From NCBI GenBank assembly GCA_902788175.1, contig CADAJF010000011.1, positions 1-61,526 on the forward strand: DNA of 61,526 bases, in the 5' to 3' direction. This stretch comes from an uncultured Bacteroidia bacterium (lineage in GTDB: Bacteria > Bacteroidota > Bacteroidia > Bacteroidales > UBA932). Below, piece after piece: positions 17,014-26,049 of the stretch (its first letter is position 1; each line of letters opens with the position of its first letter). The notes under the pieces are model-generated. The model saw nothing but the letters and a program-made list of their open reading frames with translations, was not told the DNA's origin and ran no database searches. The translations under genes were made by a program, and so were the position numbers.

Positions 17014-20000
17014 ATGAAATCCTTTTCCCGTCTCATTGTTGCCCTGCTGGCCGGATGCCTCCTGTTCCAGCAGGCGGCTTTTGCCCAGACGCAGGTGCGC
17101 GGTAAGGTCACGGACGCCGATGGCGCTCCCCTTGCCGGCGTCACCGTGCTGGTGAAAGGCAGCACCAACGGCACCATGACAGCCGCGGACGGAAGCTATT
17201 CCCTCCGTGTTTCCCAAGGGGACGTCCTGGAATTCTCTTGTTTGGGTCTTGCCACGCAGGAGCATCGTTGGAATGGACAGTCCAGCCTCAATGTCACCCT
17301 GCAGGAAGATGCCCTCTACCTGGAAGATGTGGTGGTGGTGGGTTACGGTACCGCCAAAAAGGAAACCCTGACGGCGGCCGTATCGGCCATCAAGGGCGAT
17401 GAACTTCTGAAGGCCCCTTCTACCAATGTGTCGCAGGTGCTGGCAGGTAAACTTTCCGGCATTTCCTCCGTCCAGGAATCCGGTGAGCCCGGCCTGGACC
17501 AGGCCTCGCTGCGCATCCGCGGCTCCGTCTATGGCGTAGCGTATGTGGTGGACGGTTTTCCCGTCAGTGACATCAACGACATTGACCCCGCGGACATCGA
17601 GAGCATCTCCGTGCTCAAGGATGGTGCATCGGCGGCGGTGTATGGCCTGAAAGCTGCCGGAGGCGTGATCATCATCACTACCAAGAAAGGAGAGAAGGGG
17701 GATGCCCGCATCACCTACAACGGCTCTGTGGGTGCTTCCATGAACGCCAATTTCCCGCGTTTTATGAACGGCCCCCAGTTTGCGTATTACTACAACCTGG
17801 CGCAGATGATGGACCAGCTCTCCAGCGGTGCCATCGGCGCGGAAGAGGAATATGTGCCCTATTTCACGCGGGATAACGTAGAGGCTATGCTCAACGGAGA
17901 TCCCACGGACGGCTGGGACAACGTGGACTACACCAAGCGCGTTTTTGGCACCGGTATCACCCAGAAGCACAACATCACCGTGCAGGGCGGCAACGACAAG
18001 ACGCGTTACTTCGTCTCCGGCGGTTACCTGGGCCAGAAGGGTAATATCGACGGTTACAATTACAGGCGCTACAATGTGCGCACCAACCTGGAATCCCGCA
18101 TTGCCAAACACTTGGTATTCAATGCCGGACTCAGCGGCGTGGTGGGCCGGCGGGAAACTCCGCGCTTCCTCTCCGGCGGCTCGGACAGTGATTCAGGCTA
18201 TGAGGTGGGCTGGTTCTCCATCGCGCACCAGGTAATCGGCATGTACCCTTTCCTGCCGGAAACCTACGAAGGCTACTACACCGGTGCCATCGCGGACAAC
18301 CAGGCCTTCCCCAACAGCCCCCTGGCAGCCCTTTACCAGTCCGGCACCAAGAACCACCGCAGCTTCCAGGGAACGCTCAACGCGTCCCTCACCTGGGAGA
18401 TTCCCTGGGTGAAGGGCCTGCAGGCCAAGGTGAGCGGATCGTATGACAACCAGAATACCTACAGCAAGAATATCGACACTCCTTATTATGTGGTGGTACG
18501 GCGTCGCATGGAGGACGGCACCTGGGGCTGGACGGCTCCCATGGTGGACGTGAACGGCGCGTCGGACGGCAACAAGGTAGGGGAGGGCTCCTATTATCAG
18601 CAAAGCATCACCGGCCAGGCCAGCCTGGGCTTCGCCCGGCGTTTCGGGAAGCATGACGTGGATGCCCTTCTCCTGGCAGAACTACGTGATTACCAGACCA
18701 ATAACCTTAGCGGTTACGTCAAGAACGTCCCCTTTGCGCTGCTGGCGGAACTCAACAACGGAACCCCTACGGCCAGCCCTGTCATCGGCTCCAGCAACGC
18801 TTCCCGCAGTGCGGGTTACGTGGGCCGTATCCGTTACAACTACGATGAACGTTACCTGGCGGAATTCACCGGCCGCTACGACGGCTCCTACAAGTTCGCC
18901 GGCATGACCAGCACCCGCTGGGGCTTCTTCCCCTCGGCCTCCGTGGGCTGGAACGTTTCCAAGGAGTCCTTCATGGAAGGGACAACTTCGTTCCTGGACA
19001 ACCTGAAGCTGCGGGCCTCCGTGGGCCTTCTGGGCAACGACGGCGTGAGCGCCTTCATGTTCCTGAGTAAATACGCCCTGGGCGGCAAGGTGGTATATCC
19101 CGGCGGCGCGGCCCTTCCGTCCTACTACACCTCCGGCATCCCCAACAAGGACCTTACCTGGGAAAAGACCCTCTCCTACAACGTGGGAACGGATTTCTCC
19201 CTGTGGGGCGGCCTGCTGCGGAGAGATTGACGTCTTCTACAACTATACCTACGACATCCTCACCTGGAACGGCGGCGGCCATCCCAGCTCCATGGGCGGC
19301 TACTATCCCACCTACGTGAACGGGAACGCCATAGACAGCAAGGGTGTGGACATCCTCCTTACGCACAGGAACCGTTTCCAGCTGGGCGGTAAGCCTTTCT
19401 ACTATGAGCTGGGCGCTACGCTCACTTATTCCAAGACCCGCTGGCTCAAGTACCTGGACGAGCCTAATGTCCCCGAATGGCAGAAGGTGACCGGTACCAC
19501 TTACGGCTCCCACTGGGGCTGGCTCTCAGAAGGCCTTTACCGCAGCGAAGAGGAGATTGACAACAGCGCCTGGTACGGGACCCGTCCCAATGTGGGCGAC
19601 ATCAAGTACAAGGACCTCAACGGCGACGGCCAGATTGACTGGCAGGACCGCGGCATCTTTGGCAAGAGCAACCGCCCGGAGCTCACCTACGGCCTGAACC
19701 TGAACCTGGGTTGGAACGGCTTTGACATGAACCTCCAGTTTACCGGCGGCGCCCTTTTCCAGGTATCCATGACCGGTACCTATTTCAACGACAACGACGA
19801 CGACACCATCTGGACCAAGACCTTCAAGGAGGGCGGCAACTCCCCGCTCTTCCTGGTAGAGAACGCCTACAGCCTGGACAACCCGGACGGCACTTTCCCG
19901 CGCCTGACGCTGGGTACTGCCGGCCACGGCGGCGACAACGGACTCTCCTCCAGTTTCTGGTGGCGGGACGGCAAGTATGTGCGCCTCAAGACGGCCCAGC

Positions 20001-20191
20001 TGGGCTACACCCTTCCCCAGAACTTTACCCGCCGATTCGGCGTGGAGAGCCTCCGCATCTTCGTGGAAGGCAACAACCTCTTTACCCTGGACGGGCTGCC
20101 GGAAGGGATAGACCCCGAGTCTCCCGGCGTGAACAACGGCTATTATCCGCAGCAGCGTAACATCCTGGGCGGTATTACCATAACCCTTTAA
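17014..20191 (+). pseudogene. SusC/RagA TonB-dependent outer-membrane transporter, frameshifted
   Basis: Outer-membrane receptor that with SusD should import a glycan. It has a signal peptide ending in FAQ, a carboxypeptidase-regulatory-like domain (about 25-105), VVVVGYGTAKKETLTAAVS at the TonB-linked plug junction, and a long barrel. The first frame stops at TGA 19228-19230, after 738 codons. Homology continues without loss in the +1 frame from about 19220 (GEIDVFYNYTYDIL) to the stop at 20191, for a total near 1,058 residues. The break lies at ctgctgcggagagatt; loss of a CG from CGCGGA would explain it. No slippery sequence is obvious. Either the gene is broken or the assembly has an indel. 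SusD and the rest of the operon are intact. Confidence 0.88.
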
Positions 20192-20204
20192 ATGCGGATG
20201 CCTT

Positions 20205-21863
20205 ATGAAAAAGTTTTTCTGTATCCTCCCTGCACTGGGTATCCTCGCCGCCTGTAACTCCTACCTGGACATGACCCCCAGGGACAGCATCTCCGACAAA
20301 GTGATGTGGGCCAGCGTAGAGAGCGCCGAATATGCGGTCAACAGCATCTACTCCTATTCCTATGATATCTATGCCAGCTGGCCCAGTTCCGTTGGCATGA
20401 CCGAAGCCTTTACGGACCAGTTCAAATACGGTTCCTACGTAAACTTCGCCTATTGCCTCATCCCCAGCCAGGTGGCCTACGGCGGCACCAACCTCACCAA
20501 CAGTTTCGTGAGCGTGTATCTGGGCTGTTGGGAAAGCCTTTATGGTGCCATCCGCCGCACCAACGAGGCCATCTCCAACCTCCATACGCTGGGTACCGGC
20601 CTCCCCGAGGCCGATCAAGCCCGCCTGGAGGGTGAACTCCGCCTCATGCGGGGCTGGCTGTACTTCGAGCTGGTCAAGCGCTATAAGGATGTCATCCTCT
20701 ACGACGAAGACCTCACTCAGATTGCCGTGGACAAGGCCCTTTCCCCGGAAGACCAGGCCTGGAACTTTATCTGGGAAGACCTGAACCATGCGGCGGAAGT
20801 CCTGCCCGAAAAAGCATCGGCCCGCGGAAGGCTGGACAAGGGCGTTGCCCTGGCGCTTATTACCCGCGCCATGCTCTATGCCGGCCAGTACGACAGGGTG
20901 ATTGCCGCAGCGGACCAGCTGAAGGGGCTGGGTTATTCCCTGATGTCCAGCTACGCCGATGTCTTCACCACCCCCATCCAGTCCGGCAACACGGAAAGCA
21001 TCCTGCAGTACAGCTTCTCCTACGCAGACAATGTAACCCACAGCTTTGACTACTACTATGCCCCCGGCGGGGATTACAAGCTGGTGGGTCAGCAGGGCGG
21101 CGGCTTCGGCACGCCCACCCAGGAAATGGTGGAAAGCTACGAACTGGCCTCGGGCGGCTTCCCGGATTGGAGCCCCTGGCATGGCGCTACCACCGCGGAA
21201 CCCCCGTACAAGCAGCTGGAACCCCGTTTCCATGCCACCATCCTCTATAACGGCGCCCCCTGGAAAGACCGCACCATAGAGCCTTTCGTGGGCGGCATCG
21301 ACGGCTGGTGCACCTGGAACAAGGAGCCGCAGCCCCAGGGCCGTACCACCACCGGCTACTACCTCCGCAAAGGCGTGGACGAGGCACATGACCTCTCCCA
21401 GCGCTCCCAGAGTACCCAGCATTTTGTCCTACTGCGTTACGGCGAGGCCCTCCTGAACAAGGCCGAGGCCTGCTTCAGGTCCAACGATGGCACCGGCGCC
21501 AATGCCGCCATCCGGGAAATCCGCCGACGTGTGGGCCTTCCCTACAGTGACAAGAGCGGCGATGCCCTCTGGCAGGCCATCCGTCAGGAGCGCCGCGTGG
21601 AGCTGGCTTTCGAAGGCCAGTGGTACTGGGACCTTCGCCGCTGGGGCGATGCCGTGGAAAACTATCCCAAGGGCCTGAACAACTACCAGGTACACGGTCT
21701 CAAGATAGAGGCCACCTCCGTGGCGGGCCAGTTCCTCTACACTTATGTATCCGTGGATGACAAGGACCGCAACTTCCCCCAGAAGATGCTCAAGCGTTTC
21801 CCCATTCCGGACGGAGAACTCAATTCGAATGCGCTCGTGGACCAGTACCCTGAATGGAATTAG
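20205..21863 (+). CDS. SusD/RagB family nutrient-binding outer-membrane lipoprotein
   Basis: Surface lipoprotein that forms the lid over the SusC channel and binds the glycan. The lipobox is LAAC followed by NSYLDMTPRDSIS, a typical SusD start. Helical TPR-like regions (RLEGELRLMRGWLYFELVKR) and the C-terminal RRVELAFEGQWYWDLRRWGD motif are characteristic. Its 552 residues are normal. It follows susC by 13 nt and precedes the DUF5018 gene by 5 nt. Since susC is frameshifted, its partner may be missing. Confidence 0.93.
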   Translation: MKKFFCILPALGILAACNSYLDMTPRDSISDKVMWASVESAEYAVNSIYSYSYDIYASWPSSVGMTEAFTDQFKYGSYVNFAYCLIPSQVAYGGTNLTNSFVSVYLGCWESLYGAIRRTNEAISNLHTLGTGLPEADQARLEGELRLMRGWLYFELVKRYKDVILYDEDLTQIAVDKALSPEDQAWNFIWEDLNHAAEVLPEKASARGRLDKGVALALITRAMLYAGQYDRVIAAADQLKGLGYSLMSSYADVFTTPIQSGNTESILQYSFSYADNVTHSFDYYYAPGGDYKLVGQQGGGFGTPTQEMVESYELASGGFPDWSPWHGATTAEPPYKQLEPRFHATILYNGAPWKDRTIEPFVGGIDGWCTWNKEPQPQGRTTTGYYLRKGVDEAHDLSQRSQSTQHFVLLRYGEALLNKAEACFRSNDGTGANAAIREIRRRVGLPYSDKSGDALWQAIRQERRVELAFEGQWYWDLRRWGDAVENYPKGLNNYQVHGLKIEATSVAGQFLYTYVSVDDKDRNFPQKMLKRFPIPDGELNSNALVDQYPEWN

Positions 21864-21868
21864 TCATT

Positions 21869-23605
21869 ATGAAAAAGATTAGCATACTATTGGCCCTTGT
21901 GGTGGCGCTGCAAGCCTGCCACCAGCCCGAATACGTACAGCCCACCGCAGCGCGGCAGGGGATTACCTCGCTGGCCGCCTATTTCTCCTTCGGCCCCTTC
22001 GAGGGACAGGAGGTGGGCCGCCTGGAAATCTCGGACCCGGAGACGGACCGTTACGTCATCCCCATTCCCTGGTATTTCCCGGAAACCTCCGATGACATCA
22101 CCACCCCGTATATGACGCGCATGCGGATCCGGGCCTCGCTGCAGGCCAACTGCAAGCTGGAGCCTGCGCTCAGCGTGCTGGACCTGACGGAAGAGAACCA
22201 TTTCCGCTACACGGACGCCACCGGCGCCACCCGGGACATCATCATCACCGGCGAGCGCGTGAAGTCCTCCAAATGCGAGCTAATAAGCTTTTCGCTCAAG
22301 CGCCCCATGCTCAACGGCGTGATAGACAAAGCCAACCGCCAGGTTTCCCTGATTACCGCAAACGACCTTTCCGTGGCAGAGGCCAGCGTAACGCTGTCGG
22401 CCCACGCCACCATCTCGCCGGACCCCGGCCAGCCCCACAACTACAACGAGGGCTTCACCTTCACGGTAACGGCCGATGACGGCGTAACCAAGGCAGAGTA
22501 CTTTGTAGTGAAGAACGTGCCGCAGAAGATCGACTACGGCGTGAACAGCACCAGCGCAGAGAAACTCTTCAACCTGGATCCCTCCAGCGGCCTGGGCCTG
22601 CCGGCCTTCAGCACGCAGGCCAACGTTTCCCTGGCCGTGCTGGATTCCTGGCTCGTTGTGAACATGGGTGACGGGACAGCCCCGCGCTACTTCAACAAGA
22701 TTGTGGCAACGGCGGGCGGCACCCTTCCTCTTGGCAGTGCTGTTCCCACCGGGGCCATCGCATCCGACGAGCAGGATCACCTCCTCCTATGCAACCTGGC
22801 AGAGCCCGGCCAGACCTTCAGCATCTGGACAACCTCCTCCGTAAGCAAGGCTCCTGAGCTCCTGCTCTCCTTCCAGAACGAGCAAGACCTCCAGCTGGGA
22901 CAGGAGATGAAGGTGATTGGGAATATCGCCGATGAAGCCGTGATAACTGTCACCTATCCGGGTCTTGCCGGAGTCACCAGTTCGGGCCGCTTCCATGCCA
23001 TCCATATCAAGGGCGGCGAGGTGGTTTCCAGCGAAGTGATTGACCTTTACGCAGCTACCGGCTTCTTCTGGGGCGCCGGCCCGGCAGCCAGCACCTGCGT
23101 GGTGTCCGGTTCGCCTGCCATGGATGCCGGCTGGTACAGCAGCGCCTATTCTGAGAATACCCTCTGGTGGTTCAAGCCGGACCTGAGCATAGGCAGCGGC
23201 CTGCCTGGCGAAGGCCAGGGAGAGGATGATGCCCCCGGCGGCGGTTACTACGTAAATGGCAACGTGGATCCTAACAACCTGGATACCAAGTGCTTCAATA
23301 ACGCCCGCTACCTGCTGCTCTTCGTCTCCAACCACTTCCCCAAGTGGTGGCCGGGCCCGCAGCTGTACGTATATGACATCACGGGCGGCTCCCTGAGCGA
23401 CCGTATCTACAACAGCCCGCAGCTGGCCTTCTCCGTACCGTTCATGTACGACCTCCAGTACCAGACCGGTACCAATGACGGCTTCGGCGCCTGCGGCGAT
23501 GCCATCCTGGCCCCTTCGGCCGACGGCTACATGCTCTATATCTACTATTATGATCACCTGTCCGGCATGATTGGCGGATACAGTCTGGATTGCATCAAGC
23601 GATGA
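21869..23605 (+). CDS. DUF5018-type surface lipoprotein, probable glycan-binding protein
   Basis: Predicted lipoprotein (lipobox VVALQAC), 578 residues. The N-terminal half consists of Ig-like beta domains: ITSLAAYFSFGPFEGQEVG, then a VTLSAHATISPDPGQPHNY segment with a FTFTVTADDG strand, as in DUF5018. The C-terminal half looks like a beta-propeller. The gene occupies the SusE/SusF position directly after SusD and probably serves as an accessory surface binder. ATG 21869 is chosen for its signal peptide and its position 5 nt after the SusD stop. No catalytic motif is seen. Domain name moderately certain; ligand unknown. Confidence 0.7.
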   Translation: MKKISILLALVVALQACHQPEYVQPTAARQGITSLAAYFSFGPFEGQEVGRLEISDPETDRYVIPIPWYFPETSDDITTPYMTRMRIRASLQANCKLEPALSVLDLTEENHFRYTDATGATRDIIITGERVKSSKCELISFSLKRPMLNGVIDKANRQVSLITANDLSVAEASVTLSAHATISPDPGQPHNYNEGFTFTVTADDGVTKAEYFVVKNVPQKIDYGVNSTSAEKLFNLDPSSGLGLPAFSTQANVSLAVLDSWLVVNMGDGTAPRYFNKIVATAGGTLPLGSAVPTGAIASDEQDHLLLCNLAEPGQTFSIWTTSSVSKAPELLLSFQNEQDLQLGQEMKVIGNIADEAVITVTYPGLAGVTSSGRFHAIHIKGGEVVSSEVIDLYAATGFFWGAGPAASTCVVSGSPAMDAGWYSSAYSENTLWWFKPDLSIGSGLPGEGQGEDDAPGGGYYVNGNVDPNNLDTKCFNNARYLLLFVSNHFPKWWPGPQLYVYDITGGSLSDRIYNSPQLAFSVPFMYDLQYQTGTNDGFGACGDAILAPSADGYMLYIYYYDHLSGMIGGYSLDCIKR

Positions 23606-24648
23606 GTAAACTATTACTGGCAGTTTTCCTATGCGTGGCGGCCTCCTGTACGAAGGCCGCCTCCACAGACATGCCGCCGTGGCGCTGGGATGACCCTGTG
23701 GCCCCCGAAGGCCCGGAGGAGCAGCACCCCGCCATTGTAGCGCTGGGCTGGACCAATGTGACGGATGTTTACCCGGCCGTCCCTGAAGGGATTGCCGTTT
23801 ACCGCAGCCCGGAGCAGCTGGGCGGCCAGAAGGTAGTGGCTTACATTGCGGTGGCGGATCTCTCCAAGATCAGTTGGGATGTCCGCGCCATCAACGACCC
23901 CGGTATTCAAGGCACCACCGAGCAGCTCCAAACCCCTTCGCAGTGGTTTGCCGCTGCTGGGGCGCCCATAGTGCTGAACGGCGGCTATTTCTTCTCTGAG
24001 GGCGGCAAGCGCTACAATGCCAGCGTGGCAGTAAGTGAGGGCCGCACCTACGGGGTGAATATCAATTACGCCTCGCTGGACTGGGTTACCATGTACTATC
24101 CCACCCGCGGCGTCTTCCATGAGACCGGCGGCCTTCTGCAAACCGGCTGGACCTATTGGAGCGGTGGCGCGAATCATTACCTCTATGAAGAGCCTGCGGC
24201 CAATTCCTGGGAGGCCAGCCCGCTGCCCACCCCGGATGCCAACTTCCCCTCCAGGGCAAGTACATTTGCACCCAAAACGGCTATTGGCGGTGGCCCAGTG
24301 CTCCTGAAAGGCGGTCAAGTGGTGAATTCCTGGAAAGCGGAGATGTTCTACGGCAGCGGCTCCGATGACAAGATGCCTCAGGCCCGTCATCCCCGCACGG
24401 CCATCGGCGCAACGCCGGACGGCCTGCTCATCCTCTTTGTCTGTGAAGGGCGGGGGATGACCGAAGGCGTTGCCGGCATGACCTTCGCCGAAGAGGCCGA
24501 GGTACTCAAGAGCCTTGGCTGCACGGAAGCCCTGAACCTGGACGGCGGCGGATCGTCTTGTCTACTGGTCCAGGGGGTAGAAACCATCAAGGTGTCGGAC
24601 GGTGCCCAGCGCCCCGTCGCATCCGTCATAATCCTGAAAAGCAAATGA
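23602..24648 (+). CDS. phosphodiester glycosidase family (NAGPA domain) lipoprotein
   Basis: Lipoprotein (lipobox VAASC) of 348 residues with a NAGPA domain. In animals the domain removes GlcNAc from GlcNAc-1-phosphodiesters, and bacterial relatives are predicted to cleave sugar phosphodiesters. Family motifs: APIVLNGGYFF near the N-terminal half, KTAIGGGPVLLKGG, PRTAIGATPDGLLILFVCEG, and ALNLDGGGSSCL with Asp314. The start overlaps the stop of the DUF5018 gene by 4 nt (ATGA), and its own stop overlaps the next start in the same way, so the three are translationally coupled. Substrate not established. Confidence 0.88.
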   Translation: MSKLLLAVFLCVAASCTKAASTDMPPWRWDDPVAPEGPEEQHPAIVALGWTNVTDVYPAVPEGIAVYRSPEQLGGQKVVAYIAVADLSKISWDVRAINDPGIQGTTEQLQTPSQWFAAAGAPIVLNGGYFFSEGGKRYNASVAVSEGRTYGVNINYASLDWVTMYYPTRGVFHETGGLLQTGWTYWSGGANHYLYEEPAANSWEASPLPTPDANFPSRASTFAPKTAIGGGPVLLKGGQVVNSWKAEMFYGSGSDDKMPQARHPRTAIGATPDGLLILFVCEGRGMTEGVAGMTFAEEAEVLKSLGCTEALNLDGGGSSCLLVQGVETIKVSDGAQRPVASVIILKSK

Positions 24649-26027
24649 GTAAGATTGCATTTATATCGGCCATTCTCTCCTGCGTCCTGTCCTGCACGGT
24701 GGAGGACCCTTCCCAGTACAAGTGGCGTGAGGCCTGGGACAGCGGGGAAACGGATCCCGTCGTGGATCCCGTCATCCCCGAAACAAAAGGGAAGCCCCGC
24801 TATGTGTGGGTGGATGCCGCCGCCAATTACCAGTACTACGCCAACGACGCCAACTACATTGCCGCCGATTGCCAGCGTATTGCCCAGATGGGCTTTACCG
24901 ACATAGTAGTGGACGTGCGTCCGGGCAGCGGCGATGTGCTTTTCGCATCTTCCGTAGCACCCGCCTGCCGGAAAGTGGCCGCGTGGGTGAACGGGCGTTA
25001 CAGATGGGTAGAGCGCACTGCCAACTTTGACTACTTGGCTACGTTTATTGCCGCCGGCCATGCTGAGGGGCTCCGCGTACACGCGGCCATCAATACCATG
25101 GTTGGCGCATACCACACTTCTATCGGGGACGTGGGCATGCTCTACGACCATCCGGAACGCAAGGACTGGTGCACGGTAGACAACCTTCCCGGCGGTCTTA
25201 CCAATGCCATGGAAGACCCCGATACCGGCCCCCGCTTCCTGGATCCTGCCAATCCTGCGGTACAGGATTTTCTCCTGACACTGCTGGGAGAACTTGCCGC
25301 CTACGAAGGCCTGGACGGCATTGTGCTGGACCGTTGCCGTTACGGCGACAACAACCTGGATGCCGGCTACACGGAAGCTGCCAAGGCTGCTTTTACCACT
25401 TACAGGGGAGACGCCCCCTCCAAGTGGCCGGTCATACCCCAGGGACAGACCTATGTTTCTTCCACGCCCAGCCAGCTGGAAAAAGACTGGCTCACCTTCC
25501 GCTGCAAGGTCATCCACGACTTCATGGCCCAGGCAGTGGAGAAAGTGCATGGGGTGAATCCGGAGGTGAAATTCGGCGTTTACGTGGGTGCCTGGTTCAG
25601 CGATTACTACCGCAGCGGGGTTAACTGGAGCAGTTCCCGCTACAACCTGAAGGCCAATGAGAGCAGCTACAAGTGGGTTCCGTCCAATTACCAGAAAACC
25701 GGATTCGGGGATATGCTGGACTTCATTTTCCTGGGCGCTTATGCCGGAACAAACGGCATTCATGGGTCTACGGAGTGGACGATGGAGGGCTTTGCCAAGC
25801 TGGGCGCCAAGCGCCTGTGCGGGGACGTCCCCTTTGCCGCCGGACCGGATATCGGCAATGGTTCAGGCTTTGAAAACGGTCACCAGGAAAAGCTGATTCC
25901 GGATATCGTGAATACGATTATGGGCTGCTCGGACGGCCTGTTCATCTTTGACCTTTGCCACATCCGTATGTTCGACTACTGGGATGCCTTCAAGACAAGT
26001 ATCGACAACTATCTGAAAACACTATAA
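24645..26027 (+). CDS. family 10-like glycosyl hydrolase (GHL10, DUF187-type) lipoprotein
   Basis: Lipoprotein (lipobox VLSC) of 460 residues with a TIM-barrel hydrolase-like domain. YVWVDAAANYQYYANDANYI and the strand MGFTDIVVDVRPGSGD open the barrel. LDGIVLDRCRYGDN and a late LDFIFLGAYAG strand carry candidate acidic catalytic residues. The N-terminal extension is short and proline-rich. ATG 24645 overlaps the NAGPA stop by 4 nt. GHL10 proteins are often annotated as glycosyl hydrolases although activities are known for few. Its coupling with a NAGPA protein suggests joint action on one polymer. Confidence 0.82.
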   Translation: MSKIAFISAILSCVLSCTVEDPSQYKWREAWDSGETDPVVDPVIPETKGKPRYVWVDAAANYQYYANDANYIAADCQRIAQMGFTDIVVDVRPGSGDVLFASSVAPACRKVAAWVNGRYRWVERTANFDYLATFIAAGHAEGLRVHAAINTMVGAYHTSIGDVGMLYDHPERKDWCTVDNLPGGLTNAMEDPDTGPRFLDPANPAVQDFLLTLLGELAAYEGLDGIVLDRCRYGDNNLDAGYTEAAKAAFTTYRGDAPSKWPVIPQGQTYVSSTPSQLEKDWLTFRCKVIHDFMAQAVEKVHGVNPEVKFGVYVGAWFSDYYRSGVNWSSSRYNLKANESSYKWVPSNYQKTGFGDMLDFIFLGAYAGTNGIHGSTEWTMEGFAKLGAKRLCGDVPFAAGPDIGNGSGFENGHQEKLIPDIVNTIMGCSDGLFIFDLCHIRMFDYWDAFKTSIDNYLKTL

Positions 26028-26049
26028 TCACTTTTTAACCTGTTTATTT

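Noticed and set aside
19200-19240. Programmed frameshift in SusC
   Set aside because: No slippery heptamer or downstream pseudoknot is evident and the SusC family is not known to use one; a mutation or sequencing error is simpler.
24558-24645. Upstream extension of the GHL10 gene to 24558
   Set aside because: The extension lies inside the NAGPA gene and would bury the lipoprotein signal peptide that starts at 24645.
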